A DNA stretch of 64,000 nucleotides, taken from Mycogone perniciosa (Eukaryota > Ascomycota > Sordariomycetes > Hypocreales > Hypocreaceae). Of this stretch, positions 45,301-58,420 are shown piece by piece. Both the position numbers and the translations under genes were made by a program. Below the pieces are notes generated by a model. It ran no database searches. It was not told the origin of the DNA and saw only the letters and a list, made by a program, of their open reading frames with translations. Numbering within the stretch: the first letter of the stretch is position 1; each line of letters starts with the position of its first letter. The DNA lies in NCBI GenBank assembly GCA_025331125.1, contig JAOALB010000100.1, positions 124,001 through 188,000 on the forward strand. The letters are read 5' to 3'.

Positions 45301-46677
45301 AGATCCCCCTTGAAGCAGTTACAGAGGACGTCTTACCACCCTCTGACTAGCTAAATAGCAGTCCTCAAGCATCGGTGGCTGTAGGCTTTAAAGCACTCGG
45401 TCGTTGTCATCGTCGCTGAAGTCATCCGACGGACCTATGACTGTGTTGGTAAGGCATTCAAACAAGGTGGAGGAAGGGAAAGGAGGTAGAGTTACCTTGC
45501 ATCCAAGTACAAGTTTGCCTGGAAGACATTTGTTGTTGTTGTTTTTGTTGTTGCTGAAGTCATAGCTGAAGCTTCAAACAAGGTGGAAGATGGTAAAGGG
45601 CTTTGTGCATGTGTAGATGATGGAAGATGATGAAGTGTGAGAGTTTTCATATGACGTGAAGTTGTGACGAATGAAAGGATGACGAAGAGAGAACAGAAGA
45701 AGGGAAGGAGGAGAGGGAGGGAAAGTGGGCGGTGGGCGTTCTTTATTTATTTCTTGCGTTTGGTGGCTGCCTCAGGTAGTTGCCTCAGGCCTAAGGCCCC
45801 AAGTCCTCTTGTTTCCAAAATTTTCTGTTCAGAAAGGGAATTTTATTTTTCCATTCCAAAGGCCCGTGCGTTGAGCTCTCGCATATCGCGGGCTTTCGTT
45901 TACAGTGATTTTTTGCTTGCGACCCTCAATCTATTCAACTTCAAATTCATCGTCTTGATCAATCCCATGAGAGTCTTTTTGGTGTTGTGGCTTGCAGGCG
46001 GGAATAACAGGGGTCAGGCGGAGGTGGCGGCGGGTCTACTTCGTAGGCTGGAGCCACTTCCTGCTTTAGGCACAGCTCTGAGACAGCTCCGAGAACATTG
46101 CAATCATCTTTTTTGTCACAACGACCTCAATATCAATCTCAAAGAACAAGAAAAGTATAATTGATGCTCTATGACTGATAAAAACTTTAGCACCACTATT
46201 CCTCTAACAGATGCTCTGTCCTCGGCCAAAATCCCCGGTCGTATACATCATTGAGGCTTCAATCATCATCGACACAAACTGGATACGGCCATCCCATTTT
46301 AGTCCCATATTGCAAGGATGACAAGAATAATTACCATAATAATATACACCCAAACAAGATATCCATCGTCACTTTTGGTTGGAAAATGCTCGTATCCCAT
46401 GGTCATTCATCGTAATCCCATGCAGCCATTTACGCTTCCTGTTTCTCTGCGTAAAATGCATTAAATGCATTAAGAGCTTCTCATAATGTCAATGCAACTT
46501 ATTCCAAACAACGCCTAGTCCTGCTTTGCCCATTCCATCCCACCTCCTATTTCATATCCCGATGCTTCGCTTATGCTGTCATATTAACGACTGCGCCTTT
46601 CGTGTATGCCGCTCTGTAGATCCTTTTTGTTTCGCTGCAAACTAGGGGGGCACATCTCTCAAATCAAACGCCAATTT
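42332..46677. other. Gene-poor stretch, 4.3 kb
   Basis: The first 450 bases are the TCP11-gene upstream region, with a gctca microsatellite (42421-42445) and a purine-rich run (42668-42740) that is CT-rich on the gene's strand. Further on are a TAC-rich palindromic cluster (43161-43217), a tandem of three tattgtttgtag-like units near 44884-44912, and two similar segments near 45459 and 45573 (ttcaaacaaggtggaRga). Frames up to 212 codons are low-complexity or featureless. No gene is supported. Confidence 0.5.
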
Positions 46678-49583
46678 TCATGCGTGGTGAAGACTGCCAC
46701 TTCGGCGTCTCCCTCCGGGTGCTGTCATTCCCCGGTCGTGTGCCCTGTTGACCCATTCCAGCACGGTTTCGTAACACAATACAAACTGTCGGAGACTTTG
46801 GACCATGCTGATGCGTTGCCCCCGGAAATCCTCCACGGTCTTTTGAATCAGGTCAATGGAATCATCGTGTATCCAAGATATATCAATATGCTCCTCGGAT
46901 TTACTTTTCGGGAGGCTCGATTGATAGTCCGGTTCGAGCTTGAATTTGAAATTCATCTCTGTATTAGTTAGGGGAGAAACGGGTTTGTCAAAATCAGCTC
47001 CTGGTGGTTGTGCGTGTCCCACAGAAGTCTTAGCCAGCCGCTGACGCTTCAGCATGTCGATCACGCTATCGACAGTGCAGAAACTCCCCGTTCGACCACA
47101 GCCAGCTGAACAATGGACAAGCATTGGGCGAGATGCGCTGTCTGCCTCCGGTTCATCGTACCAGGCCATTGGTAGGGCATCACCGGCTGCTCTACTTGAC
47201 CCCACAATCGATGCTGTCTCAATTGGGAGTGCGGCACGTTGCATGACGTTGGCGAGTTCCACCAATGCGAGAAGATGAGATGGCTGCGCCGGAGTCCCAA
47301 AATCCGGCCAGGTCTGGAAATGTAGGTGTGTTATCTCTCGGATTGGGGCAAAAGGATAAGCAGAATGGGATAACGCAAATTTGCGAACAATGGCATATGG
47401 CGCTTCGGTTTGTCCTTGCATCGCCTGAGCGTTTGGTGTCGTCTCAACCGTGGTGGTCGTGTGGGCTCGCCTGCGATTAAGTTCACTGATAGAACCCGAT
47501 TTGGAACCAGATCGATGCTTGTCGATATCTAATGATGCCCTCTTCTCAGAAAGAGGCTCCAGTTTGATGGGACCGAACTCGTGACCCTCCCAATAGGGAT
47601 GACACTTAGTCTGGCCCCCTTCAGACTCTGCGGTCAGCATAGCGATGACACGTACATCCTGTTCCCATATGACGGTCCAGAAGTCCTTGAGAATTTATTA
47701 GACGTAGGTCTCACAGTCGGTACATTCATTACACTTACCTCAAAAGTATCTGGCAAAGGGCCCTGACTCGCGATGTATCGCTTGTTACTCCCCACCGCCG
47801 TGAGATGACTTGCATTAACATAATCACAGGAGCCCTCAGGCCGATTTTGCAGTTTGACACGTGCATGCTCAAAGGGAAGAATGTCCTTGTAGCGGTTTTT
47901 GCCACCCTTCTCAACACCCGAAAGCTGAACTTTGCCACTCGGACATGCGTTGCCCAGGGTAATCGCCGCATAAGCGTTCTGCATCCGAGACTGCTCCTCC
48001 TGTTCAATCCGCAAGAACATATCCGATACCTTTTTGCCGTGATCAGGCTTCGACGCGGCCTCGCGAAGCCACTGAGGTAAAATTGATGGTTCAAGGCCAT
48101 TCGGACAGGATACGTCCTGTTGGCCAACGCCGTTGGTGAGCTCCATATTCTGTCGAATATTGGCAAAGAAGGGATTGCAAGTATTGACTGTTGGCAGTAT
48201 GACGCCCCCGATAACCGGTGCAAAACCGCCTTTCTGACTTGTAGGGCTGGTTCCGCCATTCGCAACTATAGGCACAGTGTCGATGAGCTGAGGGTATAAG
48301 CTCTGGAAAGCGCTGAAGCCTCCTCGAAGGATTCCAGTATTTCCAGGATAGCCTTCGTTGGTGAATTTCTTGACCATGTTTTGAGCCGCCACAGGCTCAC
48401 GCTTATCAGAAGAATCATATACAATGATCCATTCCGTGTCCCGCCATGTAGCGAACTTTTCGCCCTCTGAGCTACCTTGGAATGTCTTCAATTTCTCTAT
48501 GTTGCAGTTCGCCCGCTTGAGAAGCGTGGTAGGAACACACAAATTGAGTGCTCCCTTGATTCGGGATACGCCAAAAGTTTGAGCAGCTCGCATGTCCAAT
48601 AGCATGAGACTATCCTCCTTCACATTTTCTATTAAAACCTTGAGATATTCGGCAGATACCATGGATGGTTGATCCAACCGACTCGGCATCGTCGCAGCAC
48701 GACATAGTCCGGGTATCCTAGGGGAGGGTAGCCTGGGCCCATGTCCCATCAACGACCGCCGAGAGTCTCTATCTTCGACTAGGCTCCGACTCGTTCGCTG
48801 TTGAGTGTGATCCACAGGCTGCAGAGACTCAAATTTCGGCATGCTCGTGGTTTGCAGGGGCATTATGGATGCCTCAGAACTCCTTTTGGAATCAGACGAT
48901 ACATAGGCGGAGTCGTGAAGGCTGTGTTGGTCAACATCCATCTGACTGGAGGGGGGACCCTTCATGGCGTCCAAGGTGCGTGGGAAGGAGGTGTCCGAGC
49001 CGTTGTCGCTTGCATGAGTGTGACACCGAGATGGTTGTGGTCGTATAGGTGGAAAACTGGGCGTTGGCTGGACATGGTGAGATGTTGTTGCGGGCGACTT
49101 GCCCCTATTCATACCGGCCTGCCGCTCGAGGGCTTCGAACTCGGGATTGAATTCAAGGGTAACATGTTTCGGTAGAGCAGCGGCAAACGACTTGATAGAG
49201 GATGAGGCTGGACTCGAATCGCCCCTGATCAAGCCAGAGGATTCTCGCGGACCATGAGCGGGCTCGACTACCATGCTAAAGTAGTTAGGGCTCGACGCTC
49301 GTACCTCGGGGGGTTCGGAGGGTCGGACTGGAGAGAACGTCGGAGGATAGTTCTGGCCCACAGAATACGGGGCTCCAGGCGATGCTGCAGGCGTCGTCGA
49401 CTTGTTTGACTTGGAGGTGCGTGACGATTGAGACATGGAATGAGAATGGGAGTGGGAGTGGTAGTTGGTTAGTGCGGGGGATGGCCTTGGATGCGTCTTC
49501 ATGGTGTAATGGACAGGCGTTCGGTCGCCGGGCCTCGAGTCGAGGGCAACCTGGACCTGGTGAAGTGGAGGAGTGGACAACAT
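46678..49583 (-). CDS. Protein tyrosine phosphatase with N-terminal rhodanese domain
   Basis: Non-receptor tyrosine phosphatase resembling Pyp1/2 and Ptp2/3, which dephosphorylate MAP kinases. Exons 49583-47739 and 47685-46678 give 950 residues. The intron (GTAAGT...CAAG, 53 bases) joins PDTFE to DFWTVIWEQ, the canonical PTP block. Residues 1-300 are disordered and Ser/Pro/His-rich. A rhodanese/CDC25-like domain occupies about 309-435 (LLDMRAAQTFGVSRIKGALN). The catalytic domain follows, with NRYKDILPFEHARV, YINAS-like CDYVNASHL, and the signature HCSAGCGRTG (nucleophile Cys807). The rhodanese loop reads VYDSSDKR where an active one would have Cys, so that domain is probably a docking module. 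ATG 49583 (MLSTPPLH) is preferred over an upstream in-frame extension that reads like untranslated sequence; 49502 is an alternative. Confidence 0.9.
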
Positions 49584-52500
49584 CGAGTTCGAATGACGTC
49601 GACAGCTTATAAAGCCATGACTGTAGTCGATAAGGATTAGATACCAAACAGATGATTTGAACAGCTGCAGTCTGTAGTCGGCAGTGGAGGCGGGGTGCAG
49701 GTCCTGCAACAAGAGAAGTAGTAGCAGCTCACAAAAAAAAAAGAAGCCCCGAGTAGGTTTAAAAATGGTCGACTTGACAGGCAAATCGGGGAAGAGGCGT
49801 AAGTGAGTAAAAATCGGGGTCCCAGCAAGTTGGTGGCGACGGTGCCGGAGCCACGACGGCTCGGAGATGGTGGCGTTCTTGTCTGACTGAGCACGGCCGA
49901 ACGGGGTTCCAAGGTATTCCAATTGCAGGTCACGCGCGAGGGGGCACAGGGAAGAAGGCGGACGATGTTGAAGAGCACTCCTATGCAGGCCAGGCGAAGA
50001 AGACGGGAAAAAACAAAAAGCCCGGCAGACGAGCGGGACGACCAGGACGACCGGGGAGAAGAGAAACCAAACCGCAAAGGCAGGCGACGATAGGAGGGGT
50101 TCAGGTCCAGCCGTAATTGTGTTTTTTTTTTGAAGACTTTAGGGGTCTCCAGGGATGAGAAGGAGCCTGGGAAAAGATTGGACGGGTGCGGCAAAGCTCT
50201 CAAATCTGAGCTTTGAAGGAGGGATCTTGCTGGCGGCTCGTCCAGATTAGCGCGCTCAGAAGGGTCGTGGTGGTGTGGAGGAGCGGTGGGAAGTGGGAAG
50301 GGTTAAACGAAAGGGGTCTGAAGGCTAGGAAAGCCAGGTAGGAAAGGCGTCAGGGGACGACAGATGTACAGGACGGAGTACTCGTCCAGTACGGCCAGGT
50401 ACCGACTGTCCAGGGAAGCGTGGTTAGCAGAGAACTGAGGGACAATGTCGCGCGCGCTGGTGTGTGATCCGCGCTACTGATATATGCGTCCAGCCTGCGC
50501 TTCATCGTGGTCGTGGCAACTCACCACCAAACCCGGCAAAACTGCTCGAGCCGATGGACCGCAGGGTGGAAGATGCGATACGAGTACAAGGAAGTACTCA
50601 CAGCACTCGTACCTGGGCCTGGGCCTGGACCTGGGCCTGAGATGACGGTGGTTCTGGGGCTGGCAGGATGATGAGGTCGTGAGGTCGCTGTGATCGCGTG
50701 CGGTAGGGATCGTCACTGACGGAGGTGCTGGTTGGAACCAGGCGAAAGGAGGACGGACGCAAAGATGGGTCTGGGTTACGGTGGAGGTTCCACTTCACAC
50801 CCCCACGATCCTGTCGCTACAGCACTAATAGTAGTAGTAATAACACATGGTACTCGTAGCTGCTGGTAGGCCTCATTCATGAACAGCGAAGAAGATGCAA
50901 GAGTTGTTGTTGTTGGAAATCGAGGAATCATATCTGCCAGTGGTGATGATGATGATGATGACGATAAAAGGGGAGCCGTCAGTCAAAAAGTACGTACCGA
51001 CATCTAGCATCATTGGATTGGAGTCTACATGTGTACTAAGGTGCGGCACACGAAAATGGGAGACAACTCAAAAAGGGTTGCACACACACAAAGATCGGTC
51101 TGTTGTCGTCACCAATGATCTCTTGCAGATGCTTTCCTATTGACGCCTAATAAATCTACCTGCTGTACTCTGTACTCTGTACTCTGTACTCCGTACTCCG
51201 TACATACATTAGTACCCCTTGCTGTCAAATCTTTCTGCCCCAAATGCCTCACCATTTGGCCTCGACTTACTCGTCGGTGGCTAGCTATTCAAGCCACTCA
51301 GGGTGCTCTGCATGTACTTCGTACGACGAGTACATGCAGCAGTCAACACGTAGACGGCCAGCTTGCCTATAGTAATTATCCACATCTCCCGTCAACCCCA
51401 AGCAAGACAAAAAAAAGTACGGAGTATGAGTACTTCGTAGGTACTCCGTACAAAGACTGCGAAAAACGTTGCGTTGGAGCCTCCGTCTCAAAGGGCCTGA
51501 GCCAGCTCCACCGCATCGTCATTGAGGCGTCAAGGGTCCCCGCTAGCAATCGCATCAGAGGCTTGCATGATCCAACCAGAGCGCGGGAGGCGGTGCCACA
51601 AAACGTCACTGTGCCCGATACAACCTTGGCCGTCTTGAGTCCAGACTTTGGAGAGGCCCTAGAACCCATATTGAGTCTGCATCCTTGATCCATGTCGAAA
51701 TTGAACGTTGCTGGTAGTACTACCTTTACGGAGTACACATTTCTTTACGGAGCAGGTTACATTTCTGTCCCTTGCACCAGCGATGATATATTGTCATTTT
51801 TTGGCATCTGATTGCTGGTGAAGATGCACTACGGAGTGCATAATTTCGTATCAATTATCCCTTCACATGGTGATTCATCTTTCGGTTCCTTTATCCCTTT
51901 ATCCCTTTATCCCTTTATCCCTCCCCCCCAGCTTCTGTTGTGCATGCACTCTATGCGCAATCCGCATTGCGTCAAACAGAGACAATATTTTTACGACCCT
52001 GCAACGAAAGGGCGGGCATGACGTAAGGTGCCGAAATGACATGACGGTGGTGGCCGTAAGCTCTGTTCTGTGCATTGCACGCCTTTTCCTTTCGTCTCCA
52101 AATTCATTCAAGGGAAAAACTACGAAGTACTCCGTAAAAGAAAATGAAACGCCTCTTTGTAACACTGCAGCTCTGCTCGAGGTGTTACGACGTACGAGTA
52201 ATGCACGTATGCCGTACGCCGCTGAGTCGACAAAGTCGCTCACACCGATGATAATAATCTGCTGCATCTCTTATTAGCTGCCCTACTGAATCGCAACAGG
52301 TGAACCAAGTTTTTTTCCCTTGTCTGCCCCTCATCCACCCACCACTTCTGGATTCCATTACAGCCATATATTAATCAGACAATCGTGTGTTGGAGGCCCA
52401 TGGCAATAATCAGTCAAGACCGAATTTCATCGCATGATTGAATCATGAGACGGACGTTCCGGTAATTTCCACCCACATAAAAGAAGTCTAGAACCGTATT

Positions 52501-54280
52501 CGTCAGCATCTCGATCCTCATCTTCGGAGTAGTCCTAGTGCAAATGGTCTGTCTAGATAATAATACTCGTACTAATACTACGGACTAGATATGGACAATG
52601 GCATGATCACGTAATCGCTAGTTACTAATTTCCCCGCTGACAGGGCGGAGTCGTGGTCCATTGGATCAGCTGCCTGGAACCATTCTCCATCGACTCGCAA
52701 CAATATCCCGAAATGTACTCCGTGTCAACTCGAATAGTCCATTCCAGGCTACCATCGTCGGCATTCTTCCCGATACTACTGAATTCTGCAGGATCAAACC
52801 GTCATACGATTATAGGCCATTCCTCGTGGATATCATACCAAATCCGGAAATACCCCCAAGTCCACCGGGTGGCTTCTGTTCACGATCCTGATTCAGGAGC
52901 GTCACATAGCTGTCACAGATGATACATATCCCGTGGCAGCCACTTCACAGCGTCCACGGAGTAGAATCTTGCCGAACATATACAAACCAAGGCAATTCAC
53001 TTGAATACTACCTACTACCTGCAAGGCAGTCTCAAAATCAGATGTTTTGTGCATATATCAATATGATACATGCATGTCTCATCAGATATCAGGTTTTTTA
53101 CACCTCAATCTCCTGCTTCTGGACCGCGAACGGGCCCATGCATCAGCCCTTTCAATAAATCATCCGAAACCGTGTACCTCCTCGGTCAAATCGAGGCGGA
53201 CTTCCACCAAAAGCGGGGGCTTGCTCGGCCGGCCAGAACACGGGCCCCTCCTCCGAAGCTCACTCGCCGTTGATCCCAATCATCAGTCCACCACTCGGGC
53301 GGAGTCCTTGGCCATGCAGGTGATACGCTATTTGACTTCAGCCTCAACGGTGTCCCAAACTGCAGGTAGATTACGGTCACTAAAACGGTTGCCTCTTTCG
53401 GGCCGTTGCCTAATAAAGGACATCCTAGAGAGTAGAATCTTAAATAGGGCGAGTATTGGGCGATCGAGAAGCCTCTCGAGATAGAGTGCAGATCGGAGAA
53501 GCAACAGAGAGATGTGGCTTTCCCCCACAAACAGGGAAGGTCGGAGCGTTCCGACACCGGCACTCCGGACAGCTTCGGCGAACTACCAGATAGGATGCCG
53601 ATTCCACTCTGTGAAAGAGTCGGGCATAACCATTTGTTCATCTCATGTTAGCTCCAGTACGGGATAGTTGAGCCTCCGTCTAAACCATTTGTACATTTGT
53701 GTATTTATATCTCCATGTACGAAGTAGACATAATAATGTGCCTTCACAACGTAAGTAGTCGGTATGCAATGGTGATGTCCAAGTACAGTCAGTCATCCAC
53801 GGACCACAGCCCATATGATATCTCAATTCCCTATAGTTACTAACCTTCCACAAAGCGCAAGATACCGCGCCCTTTACTACTACAGGCCAGTGAGTTACGA
53901 TAAAGAAAAAGGGCCCAGTTGAAGTAATAGCTTGGGGTAAAATGGGGTCATCACCAAACGGGAGCGGAGTTGCGTCCCCGCATTCAACTCCATCATAGAG
54001 CCGCCCACTAACATGACTAATCGCCATCACATTCAATATCGGATCGACTTCGATACTCCAGGTTCATGGTTCTGAATAAATAGTCGAGTTAGAAAGGGTA
54101 CACTACTATCTTTTGCGGCATCACGAACTTGTGAACTCAGTATCGGGAGGCGAGTGTTGTCATAAACATCTCACTCAAGCGACACAACTGACAGCTGAAA
54201 AGCCACGACGAAATCCGGCTCTCACAATTCTCATCCGGACAAACCATCAAGTCGCATTCTTGTTTTTTTTCGACATCGAA
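49584..54280. other. Gene-poor stretch, 4.7 kb
   Basis: The first several hundred bases are the phosphatase 5' region. TAC-rich palindromic words cluster here (50375-50385, 51163-51208, 51416-51452, 51727-51736, 52121-52136). A tandem of about four ctttatcc units lies at 51888-51922. Overlapping frames at 52650-53640 on both strands show no domain and could be a decayed gene. No RNA gene recognised. Confidence 0.5.
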
Positions 54281-55345
54281 ATGTCTCGGCCTGAACGTGG
54301 CGCCACTGGCGAAGAGCGGCTGAAAGCCCGAAAAGCCATCCCGAAGCCCGTTCCCGCCTATCTCCCAACCGCTGGATCTCCCTTGACAGTTGACAAGAAC
54401 CTCTACACCACGATCCAACAAGCTCCACGGGTTCTCGTCGAGGAATTCACGATACCCATTCGATCCGGTAGAGCATGGGAAGCCCCAGCCGGGTCAATCA
54501 TTCAAATCAGCACCCCCGAGGGACCGCAGGTTGGTACGTATCAACTCACAACCACCTCTTCGGTTTACTCGTAGATATTGCACAAACCTCGGCAGCTGAC
54601 AAGACCATTCCCCCGGCAGGTGATCTCAATATCTGGAACCGACACAACCCCCGTGAACGTTTCTGGGCCAGCCGCACCCGTCAACTCCATGCCTCCCACG
54701 TCACCACCCACGACCGCCTCTGGTCCTGTCTGCCCTACATCCGGCCCCTCGTGACCATCATCTCCGACAGCTTATCCTGGTACTGCGAAGACGAGCACGG
54801 CGGTCGCGTGCACGACCTTCTCGGCACGCGGTGCGATCCGTACATCAACACTGTTCTGTCGGGGGAGCAGTACGATTTCCACTGCCACTCGAACCTGACG
54901 CGGGCGGTGGTACCATGGGGACTGAGAGAATCGGATGTGCACGATGTGTTGAACGTGTTCCAGGTCACGGGGTTGGATGAGAAGGGGCGATATTTCATGA
55001 ACCCTTGCCCTGCGGAGAAGGGGGATACGATTGAGTTTTTGGCGGAGCAGGATGTCCTCATGGCGCTGAGTATGTTTTTATCCCAACTATTCCATTTTGG
55101 TCGTGTAAGCGATGTGTTCTGACTTTTTGGTTATAGGCACTTGTCCTGGTGGCGACTTGTCCCTCTGGGGATTTGGCAGTGACAGCGAGAAGGAGATGAT
55201 CAAGTGTTGCCGTCCTCTCCACGTCAAGGTCTTCCAGCTAGAAGACAAGGAACTCCTGCAGAGGGGTGGGTGGAAACCTGCTGAGCCGGCGGCGTACAAG
55301 GGCATGCATGGAGTATTCAGCCCTGTGGGAGAGCCAAGCCAGTAG
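54281..55345 (+). CDS. DUF1989 / urea carboxylase-associated family protein
   Basis: Member of the DUF1989 family, often annotated as urea-carboxylase- or urea-amidolyase-associated in bacteria; its biochemical role is not settled. Exons 54281-54533, 54620-55069 and 55137-55345 give 303 residues. Introns (86 and 67 bases) are GT-AG and restore VGDLNIWN and ALSTCPGGD. The family blocks are easy to see: DLNIWNRHNPRERFWASRTRQLHASHVTTHDRLWSCLP, HDLLGTRCDPYINTVLSGEQYDFHCHSNLTRA, DVHDVLNVFQVTG and TCPGGDLS (motifs quoted in part only). Conserved His/Cys pairs such as FHCHSN suggest a metal or substrate site. N-terminus of about 85 residues precedes the block region. No urea-amidolyase gene is next to it. 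Confidence 0.87.
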
Positions 55346-55764
55346 CAGTCATAGACTTTCGAGCCAGTGGGATAGAATAGAACAAGATAGAGTAGACTGT
55401 TCCTAAGAACCTCTTAGTTTTTGGATTCTAAAGTATCCGATAGAGAATCCCAAATAGTAGGCCATCAAATATGTTGGAGATACGCAGAAGTCTGCTTCAT
55501 GAAGACCACATCTCACTCCAGTCCCTGATGTAGTCAGGCACATGTGTCGATGGTACCACCAGGTAGGAATAGGGCGGCGAATCAATGCTTAGTTAGCACA
55601 ACAAAGTCAACAGCCCATGGAGAAACAAGACAGACAACAAGGTGATCATAATGTCCGTGTAATGGTACAATTGAACTATCCTTACAACTCCAACTCCACT
55701 AGCCCAGCCCACTATTAAGCCCGAGCATATGGACACCCTTCCCCCGACGAAACACATACTTGAA
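55346..55764. other. Convergent intergenic gap
   Basis: About 420 bases between the 3' ends of the DUF1989 gene and Rpt6. No credible frame, no repeat. Confidence 0.5.
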
Positions 55765-56982
55765 TCACTTCCATAGCTTGCCAAGGGAAACCTCCTTATC
55801 ATCATGCTTGTTGAGAATCTTGGCTGTTGCCAGCTCAAAGTCCTCCTGTGTGACGTGAACTCTCCGCTCACGGAGGGCGTACATGCCCGCTTCTGTGCAC
55901 ACACCCTTCAGCTCAGCACCGGAGCAGCCATTCATTTTCTCGGCAATCTTGGTGAGATTGATGCCTCTGGTCAGGTTCATCTTGCGGCTGTGGATTCGGA
56001 GAATGTCGGCTCGGGCTTCGATGCTTGGCGGAGGGAACTCGATCTTTCGGTCGATACGGCCCGGCCGTAGCAGGGCGGGGTCGAGAATATCGAGACGGTT
56101 GGTCGCCATGATGACCTTGATGTTCTTCGTCGGCTCGAAACCATCCAGCTGGTTCAACAGTTCCAACATGGTTCGCTGGACTTCGGAATCGCCTCCTGAT
56201 GAGCCTTCCACTCGTGAAGAGCCAATGCTGTCGATTTCGTCCATGAAGATGATGGATGGCGCATGCTCTCGTGCCATGATGAAGAGCTCTCGGACCATTC
56301 GGCTACCCTCACCGATGTACTTCTGGACCAGCTCTGAACCCGATACTCGGATGAACTTGCAGGCAGTGTGGTGGGCTACGGCTCGGGCCAATAGGGTCTT
56401 TCCGGTACCTGGAGGGCCATAGAGCAACACACCCTTTGGCTGTGCAATACCCAGAGATTCAAACAGCTCAGGGTGTTTAAGGCCGAGTTCGATGACTTCT
56501 TTGATCTCTTTGATTTGCTGATCCAGTCCACCAATCATGTCGTATGTGCTGTCGGGAACCTTCTCCACCATCATGAGTGATACTAGAGGATCAACGGATG
56601 ATGGCAGCATTTTCTCGAGCTTGTAGCTGTCAGACAAGAGGGTGACTCGCTTTCCGGGTGTGAGCTTGGCGATTTCGACATTATCGGATACATCGACGAC
56701 TGATGGCTATTAGCGGGGCGGAGGGTCAAGCGAGCGGGACAACTCACCATATTTGCCTTCGGGATGCACCTTGACGAGGATCTTCTTGGTGCTCATCACC
56801 TTGACGACCTCACCAACATAGGACCCAGGCTGTTGTAAAAGGCCCAGCTCTTCTCTGAGTAACCGAACACGGGAATTGTAGTCATTGCGTTGGGCTTCGA
56901 GACGACGGAGAGCGGCCTGACCCTTGAGGATCTCCAGCTTCATCGCCTCGATCTTGTTGAGGTAATAGTCGTCGAGCGCCAT
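55765..56982 (-). CDS. rpt6: 26S proteasome regulatory ATPase Rpt6 (subunit 8)
   Basis: One of six AAA ATPases in the base of the 19S regulatory particle that unfold substrates for the proteasome. Exons 56982-56748 and 56699-55765 give 389 residues, close to the family length of about 400. The intron (GTGAGT...TCAG, 48 bases) joins EGKY to VVDVSDNVEIAK. N-terminal coiled coil (residues 5-50: KIEAMKLEILKGQAALRRLEAQRNDY region), an OB domain, then the AAA core: Walker A GPPGTGKT at 173-180, Walker B IIFMDEID, the second region of homology ATNRLDILDPALLRPGRIDRK, and the C-terminal helical lid ending in LGKLWK. The C-terminus has the Rpt6 family ending. It faces VNX1 across a divergent 1.4 kb region. 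Confidence 0.95.
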
Positions 56983-58420
56983 CTTGGCGGTGTTCCTACT
57001 GGGTGTAGAAGCGAGAGAAATATCAATTATGTGTAGAGTGCAGCGTTATAGCAAGGCGGGCGTTTTGGGAGACGTTGAATCGGAGTCGTGTTGGCGCGGA
57101 TGGGTCGTAATGGCTTAGGACCAGGTTGAAGCTTCACAAGGCTGCAGCTCGTGCTCGTAAGCCGCCTAGCCAGACCAGCAAGCGCGGGAGCGGTTGGAGC
57201 GGAGGATTGTTCCACCGACCTCCGAGGATGGTGACTAACCAACCGAGCATGGGCCCGATGACGTCTGGCTGCCTGGAAGCTACCGAGTACTCCGTACAGC
57301 TCCACGGAGAGGATAAAACGGGCCCTATTTTGTCCCTTTGTTTCTTAGCGAGAAAATGTGGACAATGAAGGCCTTGATGCTATAAAAATCAAGCAAATAA
57401 AGTGATCGAACTTGGTTAATAACTGTTTAATGGTGATTTGTAAGACCTTTAACAGCTGTTGCAAAACATACAGAGTACGGAGGAGTGTGCGAAGCTCTGA
57501 TCTGTTGATCATTCATAGGCAGCTTTCATAATTCTCTATGAGTAATACAATGAATGGCAAAAGCTCATAATAATAAAAGTCGAGTTATCGCTTTTATGGC
57601 CTCTTTTTGTCCCCGCTTGACCATTGATGCACTGATGGCCCGCATTTTCAAGATCGGCCCACCATTATCAGTGTCTGCATTATTTTGTCAACTGGCCGTA
57701 AACAATGAAGCAAATGACGTTGCATATTATCGCATGCCAAGGGAGCACTCACTGGTCACACAGCCTTGGAGCTGGAAGATCACAGGGCGAAAAAGGCAAG
57801 TCCTGTGAGCAGGCGATTAACGGCGCCACCATAACTGCCGGTCCGTTTTTTCCCTTTTTGTTCTTCTCTTTTCAACGGTTTCCTATCTAACGAAGCCAAG
57901 CAAAAGGGATATTCAGTACTATTGGGCCACTGGCTCATGTTTATTAAAGCCCCCATTCCCTTATTCGCAGCTGGAACGCGAGGGGGGGAGCAGCCACCAA
58001 AGGTCCTGTGCAAAGCCGTTGACAACTGGTCGCTTAATTTCGCCAGCAAAGCTACTCTGTTTCTTGGCTGACGGTTTGGTGCTGCGACGAGAAACATCAA
58101 ATCGCTTTTTACTCGTCAACCAAGAAAACAACACAGCCACGGACAAGACCCGGTGAGTCCGACGTGCTGCTCTTCTCTTCTCTCGTTGGCTTCTGGCTTC
58201 CGACTATACAAAGTACCGTGCTCGTGCTCGTGCTCGTGCTCGCTCGAAGCCCCTCCACACGCCTCGCAAGGTTTACTAGTCCCTCATTCATCAAAGGCCA
58301 AGTCGATCGATTCCCTTTTCTCAGTAGCTTCCGTCTTCCGCCCTTGCCGTCTGCTCATACAATCGGAGCTTTTCTTTCGAAGTCTGCCGCCGCAGCTCCA
58401 TCGCTGCCAGCTTCGAAAGC
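56983..58420. other. Divergent promoter region
   Basis: About 1.4 kb between Rpt6 (minus) and the exchanger gene (plus). TAC-rich palindromic words occur at 57281-57298 and near 57472. A hexanucleotide run (gtgctc repeated about four times) lies at 58216-58240, probably inside the exchanger's leader. No gene is supported. Confidence 0.5.

Noticed and set aside
45664..46164. 166-codon plus frame
   Set aside because: Composition is mixed low-complexity without a family; no conserved start or neighbour support.
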